64,000 bases of DNA, taken from contig NZ_JACEGD010000016.1 in the NCBI RefSeq assembly GCF_016031635.1, forward strand, positions 124,001-188,000, in the 5' to 3' direction. Positions within the stretch are counted from its first letter, which is position 1. Every line of letters begins with the position of its first letter. The DNA is from Bradyrhizobium diversitatis. GTDB taxonomy: Bacteria > Pseudomonadota > Alphaproteobacteria > Rhizobiales > Xanthobacteraceae. Shown piece after piece: positions 34,378 to 42,168 of the stretch. The notes below the pieces were generated by a model, which did no database searches, was not told the DNA's origin, and saw only the letters and a program-made list of their open reading frames with translations. Position numbers and translations under genes: made by a program.

Positions 34378-35655
34378 TCACGCCATGCTCAGCTCGTGGC
34401 GTCCCACCACCATCCAGTGCACCTCGTCCGGACCGTCGGCGAAGCGCAGATGCCGCACGTCCTGGTACATCTCCGCGAGCGGGGTCCAGTGCGAAATGCC
34501 GGTTGCGCCGTGCATCTGGATGGCCTGGTCGATGATCTTGCAGGCGCGCTCCGGCACCATGGCCTTGACCATGGAGACCCAGACGCGTGCTTCCTTGTTG
34601 CCGAGCACGTCCATCGCCTTGGCGGCCTTCAGCACCATCAGCCGCATCGCCTCGATCTCGCAGCGCGCCTGCGCGATGATCTGCATGTTGCCGCCGAGAT
34701 GGGCGATCTTCTTGCCGAAGGCCTCGCGGGTAAGGCCACGCTGTACCATGAGGTCGAGCGCCTTCTCGGCCTTGCCGATGGTACGCATGCAGTGATGGAT
34801 GCGGCCAGGGCCAAGGCGGAGCTGCGAGATCTCGAAGCCGCGGCCTTCGCCGAGCAGGATGTTCTCCTTCGGCACGCGGACGTTGTTGAAGCGCATGTGC
34901 ATGTGGCCGCGCGGGGCGTGGTCCTGGCCGAACACGTGCATAGGCCCGAGCACCTCGACGCCGGGCGTGTCGCGCGGCACCAGGATCTGCGATTGCTGCT
35001 TGCTCGGCGCAGCATCCGGGTTGGTCTTCACCATGACGATGAGTATCTTGCAGCGGGGATCGCCGAGACCCGAGATGTAGTACTTTTCGCCGTTGATCAC
35101 CCATTCGTCGCCGACGAGTTTCGCGGTGGTCGAGATGTTCTTGGCGTCGGAGGAGGCGACGTTCGGTTCGGTCATGACATAGGCCGAGCGGATCTCGCCG
35201 TTGAGCAGCGGCTTGAGCCACTTCTCCTTCTGCTCCTTGGTGCCGACGCGCTCCAGCACCTCCATGTTGCCGGTGTCGGGCGCCGAGCAGTTCATGGTCT
35301 CGGAGGCCAGCGGGCTCTTGCCGAGCTCGGCCGCGATATAGGCGTAGTCGAGATTCTTCAGGCCCTGGCCGGTCTCGTCATCGGGCAGGAAGAAGTTCCA
35401 GAGACCTTCCTGCTTCGCCTTGTTCTTGGCCTTCTCCAGCACCTCGAGCTGCTTCGGCGTGAAGCTCCAGCGGTCCTGCTTGCCTTCTCCCGCCTTGGCG
35501 AACTCGATCGACATCGGCTCGACGGTGTCGCGGATGAACTTCTTGACGTGGTCATAGAGCGGCCGGACCTGCTCCGACATCCTGAGGTCGTTGAGCTCGT
35601 CGCCGGGATTGAGGGTGTAGTTGGTGGTACGGGGAATGTAGGCGTGTTTTGTCAT
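34378..35655 (-). CDS. Acyl-CoA dehydrogenase, ACAD10/ACAD11/LvaC-like
   Basis: A 425-residue flavoprotein of the acyl-CoA dehydrogenase fold: N-terminal helices, a middle beta domain with YVMTEPNVASSDA, and a C-terminal helical bundle. The base region reads ADGPDEVH where ordinary members have EGT or EGS, so Asp replaces the catalytic Glu. This ADGPDEVH motif is what I associate with the ACAD domain of human ACAD10/11, and it fits LvaC of levulinate catabolism, where the fold eliminates phosphate from a 4-phosphoacyl-CoA. ATG 35655 has an excellent GGGAGG upstream; the longer frame was rejected. The matching kinase lies at 38213. Confidence 0.87.
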   Translation of the reverse strand: MTKHAYIPRTTNYTLNPGDELNDLRMSEQVRPLYDHVKKFIRDTVEPMSIEFAKAGEGKQDRWSFTPKQLEVLEKAKNKAKQEGLWNFFLPDDETGQGLKNLDYAYIAAELGKSPLASETMNCSAPDTGNMEVLERVGTKEQKEKWLKPLLNGEIRSAYVMTEPNVASSDAKNISTTAKLVGDEWVINGEKYYISGLGDPRCKILIVMVKTNPDAAPSKQQSQILVPRDTPGVEVLGPMHVFGQDHAPRGHMHMRFNNVRVPKENILLGEGRGFEISQLRLGPGRIHHCMRTIGKAEKALDLMVQRGLTREAFGKKIAHLGGNMQIIAQARCEIEAMRLMVLKAAKAMDVLGNKEARVWVSMVKAMVPERACKIIDQAIQMHGATGISHWTPLAEMYQDVRHLRFADGPDEVHWMVVGRHELSMA

Positions 35656-35830
35656 TGTTCCTCCCGGGGTCACTGAGATCGCATTGGGCCGGAGAATAGT
35701 CGCAGCGCAGCCAAAGCGCGAGCGCGCATTTTTCACGCGCACCATGCCATGCGATGGAATTTCGTGAGGGCGTTTGAAATGTTGTTTGAATGGAGGGGCG
35801 CGCTGGGCACGCCCGCGCCACACTCTCCGC

Positions 35831-35932
35831 AGTCATCGCCCGCGCAGGCGGGCGATCCAGTACTCCGAGACAGCGATGATTGAATCGAGAAGCCGCGGCG
35901 TAGTGGATTCCCCGCCTTCGCGGCGAATGACA
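35831..35932. repeat. Palindromic intergenic repeat, family I
   Basis: GTCATCGCCCGCGCAGGCGGGCGATCCAGTA on the left pairs imperfectly with TAGTGGATTCCCCGCCTTCGCGGCGAATGAC on the right. It lies between two genes on the same strand (glyoxalase-like protein and dehydrogenase). The remaining 35656-35830 shows no gene. Confidence 0.75.
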
Positions 35933-35945
35933 GCGGTGGATGTGG

Positions 35946-36326
35946 CTAGCTCGCCATCCGATGCATCGCGCAGATCTTGTTGCCGTCGAGATCGCGCAAG
36001 TAAGCCAGATAGAGATTGCCGCCCGGGCCCTGGCGAATGCCGGGCGGATCCTCGATGGATTTTGCGCCGGCTGCGATACCAGCCGCGTGCCACGCGTCGA
36101 CCTGCTCCGGGGAATTGCAGGCAAAGCCGATCGTGCCGCCATTCGCGCAGGTCGCCGGTTCGCCGTTGATCGGCTTCGACACCGAGAACACGCCGGTCTT
36201 GGTGATGTAGAAGATGCGATGGCCGTCGACCCTGGCCGGCCGCACTTCGAGCGTGCCGAGCAGTTGGTCGTAGAACGCCTTTGCCTTGTCCAAGTCGTTG
36301 GTGCCGATCATGACGTGCGAGAACAT
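35946..36326 (-). CDS. VOC/glyoxalase-fold protein
   Basis: A 126-residue vicinal-oxygen-chelate protein. It begins FSHVMIGTNDLDKAKAFYDQLLG, the characteristic first beta-alpha unit with a metal-binding histidine, and ends YLAYLRDLDGNKICAMH, the second-module glutamate/aspartate region. Length fits single-module dimeric members. ATG 36326 follows GAAGGG; a longer frame was rejected because it runs through a repeat. The function is undetermined: lactoylglutathione lyase-like, dioxygenase-like and drug-binding members share this fold. It is separated from the SDR upstream by a repeat. Confidence 0.85.
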   Translation of the reverse strand: MFSHVMIGTNDLDKAKAFYDQLLGTLEVRPARVDGHRIFYITKTGVFSVSKPINGEPATCANGGTIGFACNSPEQVDAWHAAGIAAGAKSIEDPPGIRQGPGGNLYLAYLRDLDGNKICAMHRMAS

Positions 36327-36362
36327 TTGCCCATTCCCTTCTGCGCTCACAAGACGAGGTGC

Positions 36363-36450
36363 CGTAGGGTGGGCAAAGCGCAGCGTGCCCACCACGACAT
36401 CCGAAAAATGCTCATGGTGGGCACGGCGCAAGAGCGCCTTTGCCCACCCT
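36363..36450. repeat. Palindromic intergenic repeat, family F
   Basis: GTAGGGTGGGCAAAGCGCAG on the left pairs with CGCCTTTGCCCACCCTGC on the right, with an inner pair GTGCCCACCA / TGGTGGGCAC. It lies between two same-strand genes. Confidence 0.85.
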
Positions 36451-36458
36451 GCGAAATC

Positions 36459-37238
36459 TCAAAACGCCGTATAGCCGCCGTCGATCACGAAGGTATCAGC
36501 GGTGTGATACGACGACGCCTTGCTCATCAGATACACCGCGATGCCGCCGAAATCGGATGCTTCGCCGAAGCGCCGCATCGGAATGCGCGGCATGACGTTG
36601 GCGACGAACTTGTCGTTGGCCATGAGCCCCGCCGTCATGTCGCTCTTGATCCATCCTGGCAGGATCGCATTGGCGGTGACTCCGTGGCGCGCCAGCTCGA
36701 CGCCGAGTGCGCGCACCAGCGCGTTGATGGCGGCCTTCGTCGCGGCATAATGCTCGTTGCGTGCCGTGCCGAAGATCGAGGCGAGACTCGAAGTCGCGAC
36801 GAGGCGGCCGAAGGGATCGCCGGCATTGGCGCGATCCGTCATGTGCTTCGCGGCGGCCTGGAAGGCGTGGAACACGCCGTCCAGATTCGTCGCGAACATC
36901 GCGCGCCATTCCTCCTCGGTGCGCTCGATGAAGGAGCGCCGGCCGCCGCCGCCGATGCCGGCATTGGCGAAGCAGCCGTCGACCCGGCCAAACGCATCGA
37001 GTGTCGCCTTCATCGCGGAATTCACCGACGCGGGATCGGTGACGTCGCAGACGCGGGTCTCGACCTTGCCGGCAAGGCCGGCCATGCTGGCGGCCGCAGC
37101 CTTGTTCTTGTCGGCATTGCGGCCCCAGATCGAGACGTTGCAGCCCTGGGCCGCGAGCGCCTGCGCGATGCCGAGCCCGATGCCGCCATTGCCGCCGGTG
37201 ATCACGGCGACGCGGCCGGTAAGGTCGAAGAGGTTCAT
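36459..37238 (-). CDS. Short-chain dehydrogenase/reductase (possible LvaD-like)
   Basis: A 259-residue classical SDR. The cofactor loop TGGNGGIG lies near residues 14-21, NAG at about 93, and the catalytic set is intact: Ser in ATSSLAS, Tyr and Lys in HYAATKAA (about 157-164). The C-terminus reads FVIDGGYTAF. ATG 37238 has CAGGGAA upstream; an ATG seven codons earlier is less likely. Flanked by the ACAD11-like dehydrogenase, a crotonase and the 4-hydroxyacyl-CoA kinase candidate, it may interconvert 4-oxo- and 4-hydroxyacyl-CoA as LvaD does. Another ketoreductase role remains possible. It is divergent from the crotonase at 37428. Confidence 0.88.
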   Translation of the reverse strand: MNLFDLTGRVAVITGGNGGIGLGIAQALAAQGCNVSIWGRNADKNKAAAASMAGLAGKVETRVCDVTDPASVNSAMKATLDAFGRVDGCFANAGIGGGGRRSFIERTEEEWRAMFATNLDGVFHAFQAAAKHMTDRANAGDPFGRLVATSSLASIFGTARNEHYAATKAAINALVRALGVELARHGVTANAILPGWIKSDMTAGLMANDKFVANVMPRIPMRRFGEASDFGGIAVYLMSKASSYHTADTFVIDGGYTAF

Positions 37239-37427
37239 GGCGTTCCCTGCTATTGGCAAGTTCTCAGCAAGTCATCCTGGCATGCCGCAGCATCAGCCGC
37301 TGCGCACAAGATTGCTTGCCATGCTGCGATCACCATGGACAAGGTCGCGACAAAAATCAAATATGCGCCCCGGCAAAAGTAATTCCGGTCTGCGAAACTG
37401 ACGCAGGCCGCAACCGACGAGGAAACC

Positions 37428-38216
37428 ATGCAGTTCAAACACGTCACGCTCGATTTCGATGGCGCGGTCGCGATCCTCAAGCTCGACCATCAGGAGGTGA
37501 TGAACGCGGTCTCAGTGGACATGCTGGGCGGCCTTTCCGAGGCGCTCGATGCGATCGAGGAGAAGAAGGACGAGGTGCGCTGCGTGGTGCTGACCGGCGC
37601 GGGCCGCGCGTTCTGCACCGGTGCGAATCTCCAGGGCCGCAACAACCAGTCGAAGAAGACCAAGGCCGGCCTGACGCTGGAAACCGGCTTCCACCCTTTC
37701 CTGCGCCGCATCCGCAATCTGCACTGCCCGATCGTCACCGCGGTCAATGGTCCCGCCGCCGGCGCCGGCATGAGCTTCGCGCTGCTCGGCGACATGATCC
37801 TGTGCGCGCGCTCGTCCTATTTCCTGCAAGCCTTCCGCCGCATCGGCCTCGTGCCGGATTGCGGCTCGACCTGGCTCCTGCCGCGCCTCGTCGGGCGGGC
37901 GCGCTCGATCGAATTGTCGCTGATGGGGGAGCGGCTGCCGGCCGAGAAGGCGCTGGAATGGGGCCTCGTCAATCGCGTCTACGACGACGGCGTACTGATG
38001 GAAGAGGCGATGAAGCTCGCGCGCGATCTCGCTAGCGGCCCGACCGTCGCCCTCTCCCTGATCCGCAAGCTCTATTGGGACAGCCCGGAAAATTCCTTCG
38101 AGGATCAGCTCAATCTCGAGTTCCAGTGCCAGCTCCGTGCTGGCGACACCCAGGATTTTCGCGAGGGCGTCGGCGCGTTTCTCGAGAAGCGTCCCGCGCA
38201 GTTCAAGGGCAAATGA
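37428..38216 (+). CDS. Enoyl-CoA hydratase/isomerase (crotonase family)
   Basis: A 262-residue crotonase. The oxyanion-hole segments are GRAFCTGANL (about residues 59-68) and GPAAGAGMS (about 107-115). The active-site acid region reads VPDCGST, with Asp as in isomerase-like PaaG/ECI members rather than a Glu pair. It is the first gene of a plus-strand unit; its TGA overlaps the ATG of the phosphotransferase (ATGA), so the two are coupled. It would process the enoyl-CoA formed after removal of the 4-hydroxyl group, for example shifting a 3-enoyl-CoA to 2-enoyl; this is inferred. Confidence 0.9.
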   Translation: MQFKHVTLDFDGAVAILKLDHQEVMNAVSVDMLGGLSEALDAIEEKKDEVRCVVLTGAGRAFCTGANLQGRNNQSKKTKAGLTLETGFHPFLRRIRNLHCPIVTAVNGPAAGAGMSFALLGDMILCARSSYFLQAFRRIGLVPDCGSTWLLPRLVGRARSIELSLMGERLPAEKALEWGLVNRVYDDGVLMEEAMKLARDLASGPTVALSLIRKLYWDSPENSFEDQLNLEFQCQLRAGDTQDFREGVGAFLEKRPAQFKGK

Positions 38217-39199
38217 TCGAGGCCGAACTCTCCCGCAGCGTCGCGCGCTGGTGCAGCGGGGCGAGCGGCGTCACTGGAGCGGCCAAGCTGTCGGGCGGCG
38301 CCAGCCAGGAAACCTGGCGCTTCGATATCGTGCATCCTGATGGACCGATCGGCGCGATCCTCCGTCGCTCACCGAAGGGCTATGGCGCAGCACCGACGCG
38401 TGCGGCGGGTCTTGCCGCGGAAGCGCAGCTGATGCAGCTCGCCTACGAGGGCGGTGTGCCGTCACCGCGCGTGATGCATGTGCTGGTGCCGGAAGACGAT
38501 CTCGGCACCGGCTTCATCATGCAGCGGGTCGAGGGCGAGACCATCGCGCGCAAGATCCTGCGCGACGACGAATACGCCACGGCGCGGCCGCTTCTGGCGC
38601 GGCAGATCGGCGGCATTCTTGCGGCCCTTCACAGGCTGCCGCGGAACAGGCTGCCCGAACTGCGCAGCCGGGGCGCGACCCAGGAGATCGCCGAATTCGA
38701 GCGCGACTATCGCAGCCTGAACTGGCCCAAGCCCGTGTTCGAGCTGGCGCTGCGCTGGCTGCGTGACCACGATCCCGGTCCCGCGGCCGAGACCACGCTG
38801 GTGCATGGCGATTTCCGCAACGGCAATCTCATCATCGGCGCCGACGGCGTCCGTGCCGTGCTCGACTGGGAGCTCGCCCATCTCGGCGACCCCATGGAGG
38901 ATCTCGGCTGGGTCTGCGTCAACTCCTGGCGCTTCGGGGAGATCGACAAGCCGGTCGGCGGTTTTGGAACACGCCAGGAGCTGTTCGCCGGCTACGAGGC
39001 GGCGGGCCGAAAAGTCGATCCGGCGCGCGTGAAATTCTGGGAAGTGATGGGCACGCTGCGCTGGGGCATCATGTGCGGCGGCATGATGCAGCGATTCCGC
39101 GAGGGGCCCGACCATTCGATGGAGCGGGCCATGATCGGCCGCCGGGCCTCCGAGACCGAGATCGATCTGTTGCGGCTCTTGGTGCCGCGCGGGAGCTGA
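38213..39199 (+). CDS. APH-family phosphotransferase, LvaA/ACAD10-11 kinase-like
   Basis: A 328-residue kinase of the aminoglycoside-phosphotransferase fold. The nucleotide loop lies in LSGGASQETWRF (about 27-37), the catalytic loop HGDFRNGN at 198-205 with Asp200 as base, and the metal-binding Asp218 in LDWE. It is too specialised for drug resistance. In both ACAD10/11 and the Pseudomonas levulinate pathway a kinase of this type phosphorylates the 4-hydroxyl of an acyl-CoA. Its linkage to a crotonase, an LvaB-like small protein and an ACAD11-like dehydrogenase supports that role. The start overlaps the crotonase stop by 4 bp. Confidence 0.87.
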   Translation: MIEAELSRSVARWCSGASGVTGAAKLSGGASQETWRFDIVHPDGPIGAILRRSPKGYGAAPTRAAGLAAEAQLMQLAYEGGVPSPRVMHVLVPEDDLGTGFIMQRVEGETIARKILRDDEYATARPLLARQIGGILAALHRLPRNRLPELRSRGATQEIAEFERDYRSLNWPKPVFELALRWLRDHDPGPAAETTLVHGDFRNGNLIIGADGVRAVLDWELAHLGDPMEDLGWVCVNSWRFGEIDKPVGGFGTRQELFAGYEAAGRKVDPARVKFWEVMGTLRWGIMCGGMMQRFREGPDHSMERAMIGRRASETEIDLLRLLVPRGS

Positions 39200-39202
39200 C
39201 GC

Positions 39203-39580
39203 ATGCAGGACGAACCGACACCGATCGAGCTGACGAAAGCGGTCGCCGATTTCCTTCGCAACGACATCGCGCCGCTGATCTCGGGCCACCAGGCCTTCAA
39301 GCTGCGCGTCGCCATCAACATCCTCGATCTCGTCACGCGACAGCTGACGCGGGAGGAGGGGAGTGATGCCAACGAGGTCGAGCGCTTGCGCGCGCTGCTC
39401 GGCGAGGACGGCTCGGTCATGGAGCTGAACCGCGCACTCGCCGAGCGGATCGCCAAGGGAGAAATCGATCTCGCAACCCCGGGCCTCGCCGAGCACCTGT
39501 GGGCGACCACGATGGACAAGCTCGCCGTCGATCAGCCGAACTATGCGTCCTACAAGCGGGAGCTGGAGCGGGGCGGGTAA
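39203..39580 (+). CDS. DUF6285-like small protein, LvaB-like kinase partner
   Basis: A 125-residue helical protein with no signal or membrane helix. It starts 3 bp after the phosphotransferase stop. The pattern AVADFLRNDIAPLISGHQAFKLRVA (shown here only in part, residues about 12-34) and the ending of the YASYKRE type match the small proteins that travel with APH-ACAD pairs (DUF6285 by recollection). In levulinate catabolism the equivalent, LvaB, is required together with LvaA for phosphorylating 4-hydroxyacyl-CoA. No catalytic motif is visible, consistent with an accessory subunit. Confidence 0.8.
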   Translation: MQDEPTPIELTKAVADFLRNDIAPLISGHQAFKLRVAINILDLVTRQLTREEGSDANEVERLRALLGEDGSVMELNRALAERIAKGEIDLATPGLAEHLWATTMDKLAVDQPNYASYKRELERGG

Positions 39581-39597
39581 ACGACGCTCCATCCGCC

Positions 39598-39703
39598 GTC
39601 ATTCCGGGGCGTCGCACAGCGACGAACCCGGAATCCATTCATCTGCGCGTTCTGCCGCCTAATGGATTCCGGGCTCGCGCCTGTCGGCGCGCCCCGGAAT
39701 GAC
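39598..39703. repeat. Palindromic intergenic repeat, family A (long form)
   Basis: GTCATTCCGGGGCGTCGC to GCGCCCCGGAATGAC, with the inner pair ACCCGGAATCCATT / AATGGATTCCGGGCT. It lies between convergent genes and may help end both transcripts. Confidence 0.9.
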
Positions 39704-39721
39704 GAGCGGAGAGAAACGCGG

Positions 39722-40501
39722 TCACCTCCCCACCCATTTCGGCGGCCGCTTCTCCGAGAACGCCTTCGGGCCCTCGATATAGTCCTGCGAGGCCACCATC
39801 GCCTTGACTGCCGGATACTCGCGCTGCTCCTCGATCGCCTGCTCCAGCGACACGCCAAGCCCCTTCTGGATCGCCTGCTTCGAGGCGCGGATCGACATCG
39901 GCGAGTTCTTGGCGATCGTCTCGGCCCAGCGCAGGGCGGCGTTCAGCGCCTCGCCCTGCGGCACCACCTCGTTGACGAAGCCGAGCTCATGGCCCTCCTT
40001 GGCGCTGACATGGCGTGCGGTCAAGATCATGCCCATCGCGCGTTTCAGCCCGATCTGGCGTGGCAGCCGGTGCAGGCCGCCGGCGAGTGCGGCCAGGCCA
40101 ACGCGTGGCTCGGGCAGGGCGAAGGTGGCGTTCTCCGAGGCGATGATCAGGTCGCAGGCCAGCGCGATCTCGAAGCCGCCGCCCATCGCGACGCCGTTCA
40201 CGGCGGCGATGATCGGCTTGTCGCAGTCGAAGCGGGAGGTGAGGCCGGCAAAGCCGCCCTTGTCCCAGCCGCGCTTGCCGCCGGCCGCCTGCCACTTCAG
40301 GTCGTTGCCGGCGCAGAACGCCTTGTCGCCGGCGCCCGTGACGATCGCGATCCACTGCTCGGGATCCCCTGAGAAATCGTCGAACACCTTCTGAAGCTCG
40401 AAATGCGCATCTGTGTGCAGCGCGTTGTAGACTTCGGGCCGCGACAGCGTGACGATCGTGATCGGCCCCTTGCGTTCCACCTTTGAGAATTTCAGCTCCA
40501 T
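39722..40501 (-). CDS. Enoyl-CoA hydratase/isomerase (crotonase family)
   Basis: A 259-residue crotonase. The first oxyanion segment is KAFCAGNDL and the second VNGVAMGGGFE. The position of the second catalytic glutamate reads VGLAALAGG, without an acid, so this is not a standard water-adding hydratase; CaiD- or isomerase-like chemistry is possible. ATG 40501 follows GGGAG; a second ATG five codons upstream is possible. It is divergent from the acyl-CoA dehydrogenase at 40716, sharing a 214-bp promoter region in which no clear operator was seen. Confidence 0.87.
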   Translation of the reverse strand: MELKFSKVERKGPITIVTLSRPEVYNALHTDAHFELQKVFDDFSGDPEQWIAIVTGAGDKAFCAGNDLKWQAAGGKRGWDKGGFAGLTSRFDCDKPIIAAVNGVAMGGGFEIALACDLIIASENATFALPEPRVGLAALAGGLHRLPRQIGLKRAMGMILTARHVSAKEGHELGFVNEVVPQGEALNAALRWAETIAKNSPMSIRASKQAIQKGLGVSLEQAIEEQREYPAVKAMVASQDYIEGPKAFSEKRPPKWVGR

Positions 40502-40715
40502 CGCGCGCTCCCGCATTTTCTCGTGAAGGAATATTTGACGACATACTACCGCGCGCTGGCGGCGGAGTACCATCGAATTGCGCTGGTGCGCCTTGCGCGC
40601 GCCACACGCCTCGGCTTGCTTGACTTGCACGCGCTCTTCTCACCTTAATCATGCGAAACATGAGTGCGCCTAGCGCCTTAACGCAAAACGACAAAATCAA
40701 TCCGGGAGAGAAGCT

Positions 40716-41990
40716 TTGGATTTCTCATTGCCTGCCGATCTCGTCGCCTATCTCGGAGAACTCGAACGTTTCATCGAACGCGAGATCAAGCCGCTGGAGG
40801 AGGCCGACGACAACATCCGCTTCTTCGACCACCGCCGTGAATGGGCACGTACCGATTTCGAGAATGGCGGCCTGCCGCGCCACGAATGGGAAGCGCTGTT
40901 GCGCAAGGCCAAGGATCTCGCCGACGCTGCCGGCCATCTGCGTTTTCCGGTACCGAAGCAATATGGCGGCAAGGACGGCTCCAATCTCTGGATGGCCGTG
41001 ATCCGCGAGCACTTCGCGGCCAAGGGCCTCGGCCTGCACAACGATCTCCAGAACGAGCATTCCATCGTCGGCAATTTCCCCGTCGTCACCATGCTCGACC
41101 GCTACGGCCGCGACGACCAGAAGGCGATGATCGACGGCTCGATCAAGGGCAAGTACCGCATCACCTTTGGCCTGACCGAGCCGCATCACGGCTCGGACGC
41201 GACCCACATGGAGACGCGCGCGGTGCCCGCGACCCGCGACAACGTCAAGGGCTGGATCATCAACGGCGAGAAGATGTGGACCACCGGCATGCACGTCGCC
41301 ACGCACTGCGCGCTGTTCGCGCGGACAAGCGGCAATGACGGCGATGCCCGCGGCATCACCTGCTTCCTGGTGCCCGCGAAGAGCCATGGCGTGAAGGTCG
41401 AAGAATATATGTGGACCTTCAACATGCCGACCGATCATCCCCGCGTCAGCTTCACCGACGTCTTCGTGCCGGAAGATGCGCTGTTCGGCGAAGTCGGTCG
41501 CGGCCTGTCGCTGGCGCAGTGCTTCGTGCACCAGAATCGGATCCGCCAGGCGGCGAGCTCGCTGGGCGCTGCGGTCTATTGCATCAATGAGAGCGTCAAA
41601 TACGCGCGTGAGCGAAAACCGTTCGGCAGGGCGCTCGCCGAGAACCAGGCGATCCAGTTCCCGCTGGTCGAGCTCGCGACGCAAGCTGAGATGCTGCGCC
41701 TTCTGATCCGCAAGACCGCCTGGGAGATGGACCAGCTCACCGAGGAGCAGATCGAGCGTACGCTCTCCGACCGCGTCTCGATGTGCAACTACTGGGCAAA
41801 TCGCCTCGCTTGCGAATCCGCCGATCGTGCCATGCAGGTCCACGGCGGCATGGGCTATTCACGCCACAAGCCGTTCGAGCACATCTACCGCCACCACCGG
41901 AGATATCGCATCACCGAAGGCAGCGAGGAGATCCAGATGCGGAAAGTGGCGGGGTTCCTGTTCGGCTATATGGGGCCGGGGAAGCATTGA
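40716..41990 (+). CDS. Acyl-CoA dehydrogenase (standard type)
   Basis: A 424-residue flavin-dependent acyl-CoA dehydrogenase. The FAD/substrate region reads FGLTEPHHGSDATHMET, followed by INGEKMWTTG, and the C-terminal bundle carries HGGMGYSRHKPFEHIYR and the catalytic-base motif TEGSEEIQ with Glu, as in ordinary members. The start is TTG 40716 with GGGAGAG upstream. Unlike the gene at 34378 it should carry out the normal alpha,beta-oxidation. The chain-length preference cannot be read from sequence. Confidence 0.9.
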   Translation: MDFSLPADLVAYLGELERFIEREIKPLEEADDNIRFFDHRREWARTDFENGGLPRHEWEALLRKAKDLADAAGHLRFPVPKQYGGKDGSNLWMAVIREHFAAKGLGLHNDLQNEHSIVGNFPVVTMLDRYGRDDQKAMIDGSIKGKYRITFGLTEPHHGSDATHMETRAVPATRDNVKGWIINGEKMWTTGMHVATHCALFARTSGNDGDARGITCFLVPAKSHGVKVEEYMWTFNMPTDHPRVSFTDVFVPEDALFGEVGRGLSLAQCFVHQNRIRQAASSLGAAVYCINESVKYARERKPFGRALAENQAIQFPLVELATQAEMLRLLIRKTAWEMDQLTEEQIERTLSDRVSMCNYWANRLACESADRAMQVHGGMGYSRHKPFEHIYRHHRRYRITEGSEEIQMRKVAGFLFGYMGPGKH

Positions 41991-42017
41991 GTCGTTACCG
42001 CGCGTTATCTCTCCCGA

Positions 42018-42149
42018 GTCGTCCCCGCGAAGGCGGGGACCCATAACCCCAGGGAGAAGTGTGGCGCGGGAAAGCAATTCCGTGTCGTCGCCAAACTCTA
42101 CCCTGTGGATGTGGGTCCCGGGCTCGCGCTGCGCGCGCCCCGGGATGAC
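42018..42149. repeat. Palindromic intergenic repeat, family D
   Basis: Left end GTCGTCCCCGCGAAGGCGGGGACCCATAAC and a right end GTGGGTCCCGGGCTCGCG...CGGGATGAC, separated by a longer central spacer. A second copy is at 43845-43986. It lies between convergent genes. Confidence 0.75.
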
Positions 42150-42168
42150 GAAATGGATAGACCGCGGT

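Noticed and set aside
40502..40715. A sigma-70-like promoter around TTGACT near the start of the acyl-CoA dehydrogenase at 40716
   Set aside because: The spacing to any -10-like hexamer is poor, so it cannot be supported.
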